Source: JBQTKD01 sp963703165 (lineage in GTDB: Bacteria > Actinomycetota > Actinomycetes > Sporichthyales > Sporichthyaceae). From it: DNA of 64,000 bases. The notes below the pieces were generated by a model that saw only the letters and a program-made list of their open reading frames with translations, was not told where the DNA came from and searched no databases. Of this stretch, positions 50,149-58,495 are shown one piece after another; the stretch's first letter is position 1, and each line of letters opens with the position of its first letter. Made by a program: the position numbers and the translations under genes. The stretch is taken from NCBI GenBank assembly GCA_963703165.1, contig OY969798.1, positions 3,286,001-3,350,000 on the forward strand, given 5' to 3'.

Positions 50149-50556
50149 TCAGTACCAGTACCCGGGGAACCAGTTCGACCTGACGACCCAGGTGCCGGCG
50201 TTGTACCGGCCGGGGTAATACATCGGGATCCAGGCCGAGGCACCCTCGGTGAGGCTCTGGTAGCTGGGCGCGTAGGCCAGGAACCGCCACGTGTATCCGG
50301 ACTCGACCACCCAGTCCGTGCAGCCGTTCACCGAGCGGGTCGCGGGGACGCTCTGCCAGCCGTTGAAGCCGAGGGTCTGGGCGTAGACAGGCCCCGTGTA
50401 GGGCACGCCGTTGGCATAGGTGAAGCACACGAATGCGCTCGCCGGGGGCGCGGCCGAGGCCGATCGGACGTCGAATCCAACCGCAGCGGCGGCAAGCACG
50501 CTGGTCAGGGCTGCGGCCGCGACAAATCGCCTGGTAACTCTGCGGAGCGAAATCAT
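50149..50556 (-). CDS. secreted aromatic-rich small protein
   Basis: 135 residues. A signal peptide (RRFVAAAALTSVLAAAAVGFDVRSASAAP) is followed by a compact domain with FVCFTYANGVPYTGPVYAQTLGFNGWQSVPATRSVNGCTDWVVESGYTWRFLAYAPSYQSL and an end rich in Trp/Tyr (YYPGRYNAGTWVVRSNWFPGYWY). Two Cys could pair. Similar small secreted proteins exist in actinobacteria, without known function. It converges on hmuT with a 12-nt gap. Confidence 0.65.
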   Translation of the reverse strand: MISLRRVTRRFVAAAALTSVLAAAAVGFDVRSASAAPPASAFVCFTYANGVPYTGPVYAQTLGFNGWQSVPATRSVNGCTDWVVESGYTWRFLAYAPSYQSLTEGASAWIPMYYPGRYNAGTWVVRSNWFPGYWY

Positions 50557-50896
50557 CACGGCTCCCGGGTGCGAGTCAGGAGGGAATGCAGTACAGGAGG
50601 TGCCGGTGCGAGCCCGCTGAGTCAGCGTCACCCGCTCGGCGTCTCTTTCGGAGCATAAGCCGGGCATGTGCCTGATGGCGATCAAGTAAACCCGGACGGC
50701 GGCCCTGGTAATCCCGATCGCGCGCGCCTCGAGCGCTCGGGCCCAGCCAATTACCGGCCTTGGGGTTCGCTGAGGCACTGCCTCCACGGGCCGTGCGGAA
50801 ACCCCAGGGCCCGTTTTTGTCCCGGGAGTCACATGACGTCCGCGCCCGGACCTGGGAGCGTCGAGTCGGCAGGACTCGTCGACGAAGGGCCGAACC
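50557..50896 (+). other. 340-bp gap holding a structured element
   Basis: No gene. The middle is occupied by the folded region at 50701-50818 described separately. Outside it nothing is recognised except a GAAGGG ribosome site before 50897. Confidence 0.45.
50701..50818 (+). ncRNA. candidate structured RNA or riboswitch ending in a T-run
   Basis: Helix 1: GGCC-GGTAAT (50701-50712, two bulged bases) with ATTACC-GGCC (50750-50759). Helix 2: 50758-50767 with 50800-50809 (10 bp, one wobble), enclosing two small hairpins (50772-50784 and 50785-50795). TTTTT follows at 50814-50818. Helices 1 and 2 share C50758-C50759, so they compete. The AttH-like gene begins 79 nt after the T-run. Confidence 0.45.
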
Positions 50897-51865
50897 ATGA
50901 TCAAGCCGCAGGACGGCCAATGGCACATCCCCTCGTCGAAGACCCCCGCCTGGGCTGAGACGAACTACTGGGGCTTCGACATCCCCGGCACCGACTACTT
51001 CGTCAACATCTACGCCCTGTTCCGGACCAACCTCGGCGTGGTGCAGACGATGTTCGCGGTCAACTCGCGCAAGGCCACGGCCGTGTGGGAGGGCGACTAC
51101 TGGGACTTCCAGGCCCACGTGAAGATCCCGGACAACTTCAACATGCTCGACTACGAGCTCTCCAGCGGGCTGTCCGTGCGGTCCCTCGAACCGAACATGC
51201 GGTACGAGGTCTCCTTCGACGACGGTGAGGGCACCTCGGTCCGCTTCGACTACCGCGCCCTCATGCGCCCGCAGGACATCCACGACCCGGAGATGGACCC
51301 GCTGGCCGGCGAAGCCTGGGGCGACGCTTACAACGGCCACTTCGACCAGACCGGCGTCTTCACCGGCGAGCTGGTCCTGCGCGGGGAATCCATCCCGTTC
51401 GAGACCGTTTCGACGTGGGACCACTCCTGGGGCATCCGCCCCGAGCGGCACCGCAGCTCGCTGTCCTGGCTGCACGCGCACTTCGGTGAGGACCTCGCGA
51501 TCCACGTGATGCTCGATTACGACCCCGCCGATCGCGCCAACACGATGAAGGTCTGTCACGGCTACGTCCTGGAGGACGGCGAGGTCTACGGCCTCACCGG
51601 CGGCACCGGCACCACCACCCACGACGGCTGGTACCCGGCGGGCAAGGACCTTCACGTCACGGACGTACGGGGCAAGGAATGGCACCTGACCGGCGTCGGA
51701 CGCACGACCTTCCCGCTGCAGGCCTGGCCGGACATCGTCTTCTTCAATGCGCTCATGGACTGGACCGTCGACGGCGGCCGCACGGGCCGTGGCGAGACCA
51801 TGGACTTCTACGCCGTCGCGGATCTGACGGACCAGCAGGCCAAGCGCGGCATGGGTCCCTGGTAG
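50897..51865 (+). CDS. AttH/CrtC-like (DUF7064/7065-type) protein
   Basis: 322 residues, cytoplasmic, with no signal peptide. Beta-strand-rich with the conserved VSTWDHSWGIRPERHRSSLSWLHAHFGEDLAIHVML motif and an early YWGFDIPGTDYFVNIYALFRTNLGVVQT. These belong to lipocalin-like proteins related to AttH and carotenoid hydratase CrtC, often near steroid or lipid degradation genes. The substrate cannot be told. Expression may depend on the structured element upstream. Confidence 0.65.
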   Translation: MIKPQDGQWHIPSSKTPAWAETNYWGFDIPGTDYFVNIYALFRTNLGVVQTMFAVNSRKATAVWEGDYWDFQAHVKIPDNFNMLDYELSSGLSVRSLEPNMRYEVSFDDGEGTSVRFDYRALMRPQDIHDPEMDPLAGEAWGDAYNGHFDQTGVFTGELVLRGESIPFETVSTWDHSWGIRPERHRSSLSWLHAHFGEDLAIHVMLDYDPADRANTMKVCHGYVLEDGEVYGLTGGTGTTTHDGWYPAGKDLHVTDVRGKEWHLTGVGRTTFPLQAWPDIVFFNALMDWTVDGGRTGRGETMDFYAVADLTDQQAKRGMGPW

Positions 51866-52007
51866 GTCCGCGAGAGATTTTCTGACGGACAGTCAGTATC
51901 CGGCGTCCTGTGCGAGCCCCGTCCCGTCGTCGTCGTTCGAGGTGCGCCTCGGCGGGACAGCGGTGGGTCCGGGCAGAGCACTCAGCCTGCGGTCCTACCC
52001 TTGAGCC

Positions 52008-52763
52008 ATGACCGACACCGCCTATCGGCTCCTTCTGCTGCGCCACGGCCACTCCGAGTGGAACGCCAAGAACCTGTTCACCGGGTGGGTCGACGTCGAC
52101 ATCAACGCCCAGGGCGAGGCGGAGGCCGCGCACGGGGGTCGGTTGCTGGCCGAGCAGGACCTGCTGCCCGACATCGTGCATACCTCGCTGCTGCGCCGCG
52201 CCATCCGCACCGGTGAGCTCGCGCTGCACGCCGCGGACCGGCACTGGATCCCGGTGCGCCGGCACTGGCGCCTGAACGAGCGGCACTACGGCGCGCTGCA
52301 GGGCAAGGACAAGAAGGCGACCCTCGCGGAGTTCGGCGAGGAGCAGTTCATGCTCTGGCGCCGGTCCTACGACACCCCGCCGCCGCCGATGCCGGACGAC
52401 GACCAGTACTCCCAGGTCGGCGACGCGCGCTATGCCGACCTGCCCGACGAGATCGTCCCCCGCAACGAGTGCCTGGCCGACGTCGTGGACCGCCTGCTGC
52501 CGTACTGGTACGACGCGATCGTGCCGGACCTGCGCACCGGCGGGGTGGTGCTCGTCGTCGCGCACGGTAATTCACTGCGCGCGTTGGTCAAGCACCTCGA
52601 CGGGATGAGCGAGGACGACATCGTCGGCCTGAACATCCCGACGGGCATTCCGCTGCTCTACCGTCTCGACGCGAACTTCCGCCCGCTCAAGCCGGGTGGC
52701 GAGTACCTGGACCCCAAGGCGGCCGCCGAGGCTGCGGCGAAGGTCGCCGCCCAGGGGCGCTAG
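52008..52763 (+). CDS. gpmA: 2,3-bisphosphoglycerate-dependent phosphoglycerate mutase
   Basis: 251 residues, the normal length. It interconverts 3- and 2-phosphoglycerate in glycolysis. The phospho-His motif is LLLLRHGHSEWNAKNLFTGWVDVDI; ERHYGALQGKDKKA and VVLVVAHGNSLRALVKHL carry the second catalytic His. It neighbours phoU and senX3-regX3, as in many actinobacteria. Confidence 0.95.
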   Translation: MTDTAYRLLLLRHGHSEWNAKNLFTGWVDVDINAQGEAEAAHGGRLLAEQDLLPDIVHTSLLRRAIRTGELALHAADRHWIPVRRHWRLNERHYGALQGKDKKATLAEFGEEQFMLWRRSYDTPPPPMPDDDQYSQVGDARYADLPDEIVPRNECLADVVDRLLPYWYDAIVPDLRTGGVVLVVAHGNSLRALVKHLDGMSEDDIVGLNIPTGIPLLYRLDANFRPLKPGGEYLDPKAAAEAAAKVAAQGR

Positions 52764-52766
52764 GGG

Positions 52767-53453
52767 TTACTCCTGCTCGAACTCCGCGATGTCCTGCGGG
52801 TCGAGCTCGTCCGGCCACACGCCCGTCGCCAGGTACACCACGCGGTGCGCCACGGAGACGGCGTGGTCGGCGAAACGTTCGTAGTAGCGCGACAGCAGCG
52901 TCGTGTCGACGGCCGTCTCGACGCCATGCGTCCATTCCGGCGAGAGCAGCATCCGGAAGACCTTCTCGTGCAGCTTGTCCATCTGGTCGTCGGTGCGGTC
53001 GAGCTCCATCGCCGCGGCGACGTTGCGCGAGGCGATGACCTCACCGGCCTTGGTGACCAGCAGCTGCGCGACGTAGTTCATCTCCAGGATCGTGGAGATC
53101 AGCTCGACAGGCACCGCCGGGCGTGGGGCGCGCATCTTGGCCACCTTCGCCACGTGCAGCGCGAGGTCGCCCATGCGCTCCAGGTCGTCGACCATGCGCA
53201 GGCTGGTGACCAGCACGCGCAGGTCGGTGGCCACGATCGGCTGCTGACGGGCCAGCAGGTCGACGATCTTCTCGTCGAGTTCGTCGCGGCGCTTGTCGAT
53301 CTGCCGGTCGTGCTCGATGACGCTCTCGGCCAGGTCGGTGTCGCCCTCCAGCAAGGAGGTCGTGGCGCGGGCCATGGCGAAGCCGACCAGTTGGGTCATC
53401 TCGACGAGGCCATCCCCGATGGCCGCCAGTTCGCCGCGGAAAGCGTTGCGCAT
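52767..53453 (-). CDS. phoU: phosphate-specific transport regulator PhoU
   Basis: 228 residues, all-helical, with two PhoU three-helix repeats (MTQLVGFAMARATTSLLEGDTDLAESVIEHDRQIDKRRDELDEKI and MELDRTDDQMDKLHEKVFRMLLSPEWTHGVETAVDTTLLSRYYERFADHAVSVAHRVVYLATG). It links the Pst transporter to SenX3-RegX3 signalling. It is divergent from senX3, with a 183-nt promoter region between them. Confidence 0.93.
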   Translation of the reverse strand: MRNAFRGELAAIGDGLVEMTQLVGFAMARATTSLLEGDTDLAESVIEHDRQIDKRRDELDEKIVDLLARQQPIVATDLRVLVTSLRMVDDLERMGDLALHVAKVAKMRAPRPAVPVELISTILEMNYVAQLLVTKAGEVIASRNVAAAMELDRTDDQMDKLHEKVFRMLLSPEWTHGVETAVDTTLLSRYYERFADHAVSVAHRVVYLATGVWPDELDPQDIAEFEQE

Positions 53454-53636
53454 ACCTGTGCTCCTCGATCGGCGTGGGTGCAGCCGGATACGGACCTCAT
53501 GATCGGCATGCGGCCTCAGCAGCGTCCCGTGACTGGGTGAACGGGTCCGGACCGACAGGTGAACAGTTCCCGTCCGTGCTGCTCAAGGGCCTTGAGCGGC
53601 TTACGGAGGGTGTCGCGGCGACCTACGATCGTCGCA

Positions 53637-54872
53637 GTGGACCTCTCGCTGGCACTGGGCGTCGCACTCGGCCTGCTGGTCGGGCTCGGGGCGCGGCTTT
53701 CCTATCGGATGAGTCAGCGCGAGATCCACGGCGAACTCGGCGAGGCCGAAGAGCCGGCGCACGGTCTTTCGCCAGGCGTCGGGCAGGTCCTGGTGGTCCT
53801 GCGGTCCCTGGCGATCGTGCTGGACGAGACCGACAAGGTGGTCAAGGCCAGCCCCGCCGCCTACGCGTTCGGCATCGTCCGCGCGCAGAGTCTGGTGGCC
53901 AATGACCTCATGCAGCTGGTCGCCGCGGTGCGGCGCGACGGGCGGATCCGCCAGGTCGAGCTGGACCTCCCGCGCGGTCCCGTCGGCGGCGCGGTGCTCC
54001 CGGTGAGCGTGCGGGTCGCGCCGCTGGGCACCGAGCACGTTCTGGTGCTCATCGAGGACCAGACCGACACCAAGCGCCTGGACGCGATCCGCCGGGACTT
54101 CGTCGCGAACGTCTCCCACGAACTCAAGACCCCCGTCGGCGCCCTGCGGTTGCTGGCCGAGGCCGTGCAGCACGGCTCGCACGACCCCGCCGCCGTTGAA
54201 CGGTTCGCCGGGCGCATGCAGCACGAATCGCAGCGGCTGTCCCAGCTCGTGCAGGAGCTCATCGACCTGTCCCGGTTGGAAAGTGACGACCCGTTGAAGG
54301 AGCCCGAGGAGGTCTCCCTCGACGACGTCGTCGCCGCGACGATCGACCGCACCCGTGAGCTGGCCTCCGCCCGCGAGATCGAGGTGGGCGTCGACGGCGA
54401 CCACGGGTTGCGGGTGTTCGGCAGCCAGGCCCAGGTGACCATGGCCCTGGGCAATCTGGTCGAGAACGCCGTGAACTACTCCCCGGACGGCACGAAGGTG
54501 CAGATCAAGGTGCGCCGCTCCGGTGGTCTGGCCGAGATCGAGGTCATCGATCAAGGCATCGGCATCCCGCGCGATGAACAGGAGCGCATCTTCGAACGCT
54601 TCTACCGCGTCGACCCTGCCCGGTCCCGGATCACCGGCGGCACGGGCCTGGGGCTGTCGATCGTCAAGCACGTCGCCCGCAACCACGGCGGCGACGTCCG
54701 GGTGCAGAGCAAGGAAGGTAGCGGGGCGACCTTCAGCCTGCGCCTGCCCCTGCTCTCCGTGAATTCCCCTGCCGTGCGACGGACACTGGAGTCCGTCGCG
54801 ATGCCCCACCACGGATTTGTCGAACCTGCTCCCGGGGGACGCCCGGGATCCCTGGAACAGAGGTGGCCGTGA
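53637..54872 (+). CDS. senX3: phosphate-sensing histidine kinase
   Basis: About 411 residues from a GTG at 53637. A single short hydrophobic N-terminal segment (LSLALGVALGLLVGLGARLSY), a PAS-like region, the H-box FVANVSHELKTPVGALRLLAEA and ATPase boxes NLVENAVNYSPDG, DQGIGIPRDEQERIFERFYR and GGTGLGLSIVKHVARNHGG are visible. No strong ribosome site marks the start; GTGs at 53559 and 53610 are in frame. The regX3 start follows at once (54863 or 54869), showing coupling. Confidence 0.92.
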   Translation: MDLSLALGVALGLLVGLGARLSYRMSQREIHGELGEAEEPAHGLSPGVGQVLVVLRSLAIVLDETDKVVKASPAAYAFGIVRAQSLVANDLMQLVAAVRRDGRIRQVELDLPRGPVGGAVLPVSVRVAPLGTEHVLVLIEDQTDTKRLDAIRRDFVANVSHELKTPVGALRLLAEAVQHGSHDPAAVERFAGRMQHESQRLSQLVQELIDLSRLESDDPLKEPEEVSLDDVVAATIDRTRELASAREIEVGVDGDHGLRVFGSQAQVTMALGNLVENAVNYSPDGTKVQIKVRRSGGLAEIEVIDQGIGIPRDEQERIFERFYRVDPARSRITGGTGLGLSIVKHVARNHGGDVRVQSKEGSGATFSLRLPLLSVNSPAVRRTLESVAMPHHGFVEPAPGGRPGSLEQRWP

Positions 54873-55549
54873 CTCGTTTGCTCGTTGTGGAAGACGAAGA
54901 GTCTTTCTCCGACGCACTCTCGTACATGCTCCGCAAGGAAGGCTTCGAGGTCGCCGTTGCCGGCACCGGCCCCGACGCCCTCGACGAGTTCGACCGCAGC
55001 GGTGCCGATCTGGTGCTGCTCGACCTGATGCTCCCCGGACTGCCGGGCACGGAGGTCTGCCGTCAGCTTCGGCTGAAGTCCAACGTGCCGGTGATCATGC
55101 TGACCGCGAAGGACAGCGAGATCGACAAGGTCGTCGGCCTGGAGATCGGTGCCGACGACTACGTGACCAAGCCCTTCAGCCACCGTGAGCTGCTCGCCCG
55201 CATCCGGGCCGTGCTGCGACGCGGCGGCGAGCTCGAGGACGAGATCGACGCGGCCCTGGAGGCCGGGCCGGTCCGGATGGACGTCGAGCGGCACGTGGTG
55301 ACCGTCGACGGCAAGGCCATCGCGCTGCCGCTGAAGGAGTTCGAGCTGCTGGAGCTCCTGCTGCGCAACGCGGGCCGCGTGCTGACCCGGATGCAGCTGA
55401 TCGACCGGATCTGGGGCGCGGACTACGTCGGGGACACCAAGACCCTCGACGTCCACGTGAAGCGCCTGCGCGCCAAGATCGAGCCCGACCCCACGGCGCC
55501 GCGGTTCCTGGTCACCGTGCGTGGGCTGGGGTACAAGTTCGAGCCCTGA
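54869..55549 (+). CDS. regX3: phosphate response regulator
   Basis: 226 residues, OmpR type. The receiver domain has VVEDEESF, the phospho-Asp in LVLLDLMLPGLPG, Lys in VTKPF; the C-terminal winged helix has LPLKEFELLELLLRNAGRVLTRMQLIDRIWGADYVGDTKTLDVHVKRLRAKIE. The second GTG (54869) is chosen because it aligns with known RegX3 starts and has GAGG 5 nt upstream; 54863 is also possible. Confidence 0.95.
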   Translation: MTRLLVVEDEESFSDALSYMLRKEGFEVAVAGTGPDALDEFDRSGADLVLLDLMLPGLPGTEVCRQLRLKSNVPVIMLTAKDSEIDKVVGLEIGADDYVTKPFSHRELLARIRAVLRRGGELEDEIDAALEAGPVRMDVERHVVTVDGKAIALPLKEFELLELLLRNAGRVLTRMQLIDRIWGADYVGDTKTLDVHVKRLRAKIEPDPTAPRFLVTVRGLGYKFEP

Positions 55550-55558
55550 TCGGGCGCC

Positions 55559-55602
55559 TGTCAGCCCGCAGCGCTGCTTGTCAGCCCTGCTGCGGGCTGA
55601 CA
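55559..55602. terminator. 14-bp stem hairpin after regX3
   Basis: A perfect 14-bp stem (55559-55572 with 55589-55602) and a 16-nt loop, 10 nt after the regX3 stop. Its arms contain GTCAGCCC, the same core as the repeats at 57.1 kb, and a GGGA-CGTCA-TCCC hairpin follows at 55614-55626. Confidence 0.65.
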
Positions 55603-55636
55603 CATGCCGCTACGGGACGTCATCCCGCAGCGCTTG

Positions 55637-56260
55637 CTACTCGGCGGGTTGAGGTGCCTTCGGGGTGACGGTCACCTTCGGCGTGATGGGAACCTTGGGC
55701 GTCACGGCCGGCTTCGGGGTCACCCCGGGCTTGACCGTCGCCTTCGACGTCTCCTTCGCCAGCTCCGGCGGGGCAGCGCCCTCCGGGGTCACGTCCTCGT
55801 AGTAGTACGTGCGGTCCTTCGTCTCGACCTGCAGTCTCAACGGCCCGGCCTCGCGGAAGGTCAGCACCAGGTCCGCGAAGTTGCCGACCTTCAGCGCCTG
55901 GGCATTGGGGATGCTCAGCGGCTTGAAGTCCCCGGTGCCCAGCGGGATCAGCGCACCCGCCGCCAAAGGGAGATTCGGGCTGATCGTCACCGGCGCGGAG
56001 CCGGGAGTGTGATCGGTCAGCGTCACAGTGGTGAGCACGTCGGCCTTGTTGCTGCGGTTGATCAACGAACCGGCCAGGGCCGCGGCGGGCGACTGCTTCC
56101 CCTTCACGAGCACCATCGCGCGGGCGAGGACACCGTTGACTTCACCGTTCCCGTTGTCGCCTGCCACGAGTTGGGTCTCGGCCTCGAAGCCTGCGCCGCA
56201 CGCGGACAGACCGGGCAGCAGAACAAGAGCGAACAGACCAGCGGCGAACGAACGGTTCAC
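55637..56260 (-). CDS. lipoprotein of unknown function with Pro/Lys/Val/Thr tail
   Basis: 207 residues with lipobox LLPGLSACGAG. The body resembles copper-chaperone-like or DUF461-type beta proteins (AMVLVKGKQSPAAALAGSLINRSNKADVLTTVTLTDHTPGSAPVTI). The tail has PKPAVTPKVPITPKVTVTPKAP repeats. GTG at 56260 follows GGAG. It converges on regX3 and lies near carD. Confidence 0.7.
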   Translation of the reverse strand: MNRSFAAGLFALVLLPGLSACGAGFEAETQLVAGDNGNGEVNGVLARAMVLVKGKQSPAAALAGSLINRSNKADVLTTVTLTDHTPGSAPVTISPNLPLAAGALIPLGTGDFKPLSIPNAQALKVGNFADLVLTFREAGPLRLQVETKDRTYYYEDVTPEGAAPPELAKETSKATVKPGVTPKPAVTPKVPITPKVTVTPKAPQPAE

Positions 56261-56553
56261 GGCAGCTATCTCCACGCGATGGGCGAAGCGGGGGGTACTG
56301 CGTCGACACCGACGGCGATGCAGCGGGGCAAGGCTACCGGCACGCCGCCGAACCCCTGTGGCGAGGTCGCGCACGTCACGGGAACCAAATCAGGAATTCT
56401 GAGACAGCCTGCGCTGACCTGCAGGAGTACCGCGTTCGATTGGTTGTCAAGCCCCAATAAGACCGTGAGCAATGCCCTGACCTGCACAAACGTCAAGGCT
56501 CACCCAAGTGGGCGTGCTACTATTAGCCCAGGTGAGAAAGGGGACCTTCACCC

Positions 56554-57036
56554 ATGGCGTTCAAGGTCGGCGAGACCGTTGTTTATCCGCATCACGGAGC
56601 CGCGCTCATCGAAGCGATCGAAACTCGAAGCATCAAGGGTATCGATCGGCAGTATCTAGTTCTCAAGGTCGCTCAAGGCGACCTTACCGTTCGTGTACCC
56701 GCGGACAATGTCGACCTTGTCGGCGTTCGCGACGTAGTCGGACAAGAGGGCTTGGACCGCGTCTTCGAGGTTTTGCGAGCTCCGCACACTGAAGAGCCGA
56801 CCAACTGGTCGCGCCGTTACAAGGCCAACCTCGAGAAGCTCGCTTCTGGCGATGTCATCAAGGTTGCCGAAGTTGTCCGTGATCTGTGGCGTCGTGAGCG
56901 CGACCGTGGCCTGTCCGCGGGCGAGAAGCGCATGCTCGCCAAGGCACGTCAGATCCTGGTCAGCGAACTTGCGTTGGCCGAGAACACCAACGAGGACAAG
57001 GCAGAAGCCATCCTCGACGAGGTTCTCGCAAGCTAA
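56554..57036 (+). CDS. carD: RNA polymerase-binding transcription factor CarD
   Basis: 160 residues. CarD binds the RNA polymerase beta subunit and stabilises open promoter complexes, including those of rRNA genes. The N-terminal Tudor-like domain is FKVGETVVYPHHGAALIEAIETRSIKG, and the basic helical C-terminus has NWSRRYKANLEKLASGDVIKVAEVVRDLWRRERDRGLSAGEKRMLAKARQILVSELALAE. Its codon choice is less GC-biased than its neighbours, as in highly expressed genes. Confidence 0.96.
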   Translation: MAFKVGETVVYPHHGAALIEAIETRSIKGIDRQYLVLKVAQGDLTVRVPADNVDLVGVRDVVGQEGLDRVFEVLRAPHTEEPTNWSRRYKANLEKLASGDVIKVAEVVRDLWRRERDRGLSAGEKRMLAKARQILVSELALAENTNEDKAEAILDEVLAS

Positions 57037-57050
57037 GCCGCTCCACACGT

Positions 57051-57084
57051 AAGGCGAGGTACCCGCGTCGCGGGGCCTCGCCTT
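57051..57084 (+). terminator. carD terminator
   Basis: A 9-bp stem AAGGCGAGG (57051-57059) with CCTCGCCTT (57076-57084) enclosing a CCCGCG/CGCGGG stem, starting 14 nt after the carD stop. Confidence 0.75.
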
Positions 57085-57105
57085 CGCGTTTGACCGGGTG
57101 ACTCT

Positions 57106-57258
57106 GTAAGGGACGTCGTCCCTTACAGCACCATGTCAGCCCGAGTACCGGCTGACATGGTGCTGCACGGGCTGACAGGCGCCCGGCGGTCCGACCTGTC
57201 GAGGGACGTCGTCCCCCACAGCACCATGTCAGCCCGAGTACCGGCTGACATGCTGTGG
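57106..57258 (+). repeat. tandem 50-bp palindromic repeats (48/50 identical) between carD and ispD
   Basis: Unit 1 at 57110-57159 and unit 2 at 57203-57252. Each has a GGGAC-GTC-GTCCC hairpin followed by a long stem built on CATGTCAGCC and GGCTGACATG with the same 8-nt loop. Unit 1 has a 16-bp perfect stem (57126-57141 with 57150-57165). Unit 2 keeps pairing by different outer bases (CCACAG with CTGTGG). Confidence 0.7.
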
Positions 57259-57297
57259 CTCGGGCTGACATGCCTGGCGAGGGCTAGGGAGGCAACG

Positions 57298-57993
57298 GTG
57301 ACGCGGACGGCTGCTGTGGTGCCTGCCGCGGGGCGTGGTGAACGCCTCGGTCCCGGTGCGCCCAAGGCCCTGCGGGAGATCGGTGGGGTGCCGATCCTCG
57401 TGCACGCCGTCCGGGCGCTGGCCCGGGCGCGGTCGATCGACGTCGTCGTCGTCGCCGCCCCACCGGAGGAAGTAGCTGCCGTGGAGGCCCTGCTCGCCGA
57501 TCAGGACCTGCACGCCGAGGTGAACGTCGTCGCGGGAGGGGAGAGCCGCCAGGAGTCCGTCCGCCTGGCGGTGGCGAGCCTGCCGCCCGACGTCGACGTC
57601 GTCCTCGTGCACGACGCAGCCCGGCCTTTGGTCCCCGTGGAGCTCGTCGACGCGGTCGCCGCGGCCGTCCGGCAGGGCGCCGCCGCGGTGATCCCGGTGC
57701 TGCCGTTGTCCGACACCGTCAAGGAGGTCGCCGACGACGCCGTCGTGCGCACCCCGGACCGCTCGGTCCTGCGCGCCGTGCAGACCCCGCAGGGCTTCTC
57801 CCGGCCCGTCCTGGAGGAGGCGCACCGCGTCGCCACCGCCGACGCCACCGACGACGCCGCGCTCGTCGAGGCGCTGGGCCTGACCGTGCAGACCGTCCCA
57901 GGCAGCCCGGAGGCCTTCAAAGTGACCCGCCCGATCGACCTGATCCTCGCCGAGGCCCTCCTCGCCTCCTTCCGCGCCGCGAGCCGACGATGA
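57298..57993 (+). CDS. ispD: 2-C-methyl-D-erythritol 4-phosphate cytidylyltransferase
   Basis: 231 residues. It makes CDP-methylerythritol in the MEP isoprenoid pathway. The nucleotide-binding start is VVPAAGRGERLGPGAPKALREIGGVPIL; VLVHDAARPLVP and RAVQTPQGFSRPVLEEAH are family motifs. GTG at 57298 has GGGAGG upstream; the longer open frame runs through the palindromic repeats and is not credible. It overlaps ispF by 4 nt. Confidence 0.95.
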   Translation: MTRTAAVVPAAGRGERLGPGAPKALREIGGVPILVHAVRALARARSIDVVVVAAPPEEVAAVEALLADQDLHAEVNVVAGGESRQESVRLAVASLPPDVDVVLVHDAARPLVPVELVDAVAAAVRQGAAAVIPVLPLSDTVKEVADDAVVRTPDRSVLRAVQTPQGFSRPVLEEAHRVATADATDDAALVEALGLTVQTVPGSPEAFKVTRPIDLILAEALLASFRAASRR

Positions 57994-58484
57994 AGGCGGA
58001 CCTGCCCCGCGTCGGGATCGGCGTCGATGTGCACGCCTTCGCCACCGAGCCCGGCCTCGACCTGGCCCTGGCCGGGCTGCGCTGGCCGGGGGAGCGCGCG
58101 CTGTCCGGGCACTCCGACGGCGACGCCGCCGCGCACGCCGCCTGCGACGCCCTGTTCTCCGCCGCGGGCCTCGGTGACCTCGGTGCCCAGTTCGGCACCT
58201 CGGACCCGCAGTGGGCCGGCGCCTCGGGCGTCGCCCTGCTGACCGAGGCCGCGACGCGGGTGCGCGCCGCCGGCTTCGACGTCGGCAACATCGCCATCCA
58301 GGTCATCGGCAACAGCCCGAAGCTCGGGCCGCGCAGGGAGGAGGCCGAGGCCGCCCTCTCGGCAGCCGCCGGCGGGCCCGTCTCGGTCAGCGCGACCACC
58401 GCCGACGGGCTCGGTCTCACCGGCCGGGGCGAGGGCATCGCGGCCGTCGCGACGGCCCTGCTCGTGCCGATCTGGGGTCACTGA
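57990..58484 (+). CDS. ispF: 2-C-methyl-D-erythritol 2,4-cyclodiphosphate synthase
   Basis: 164 residues, the normal size. It forms the cyclic diphosphate in the MEP pathway. The metal-site start is RVGIGVDVHAFA, followed by LSGHSDGDAAAHAACDALFSAAGLGDLGAQFGTSDPQWAGA and TTADGLGLTGRGEGIAA. The stop lies inside the CTGACG-GAG-CGTCAG palindrome shared with the convergent lipoprotein gene. Confidence 0.95.
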   Translation: MKADLPRVGIGVDVHAFATEPGLDLALAGLRWPGERALSGHSDGDAAAHAACDALFSAAGLGDLGAQFGTSDPQWAGASGVALLTEAATRVRAAGFDVGNIAIQVIGNSPKLGPRREEAEAALSAAAGGPVSVSATTADGLGLTGRGEGIAAVATALLVPIWGH

Positions 58485-58495
58485 CGGAGCGTCAG
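58481..58495. terminator. CTGACG-GAG-CGTCAG palindrome holding both stops
   Basis: The 15-bp palindrome contains the TGA of ispF (58482-58484) and, on the other strand, the TGA of the lipoprotein (58492-58494). Confidence 0.5.

Noticed and set aside
57133..57297. N-terminal extension of ispD through the palindromic repeats
   Set aside because: The extension encodes the repeat twice (SARVPADM). The GTG at 57298 has a good ribosome site and matches the normal IspD start.
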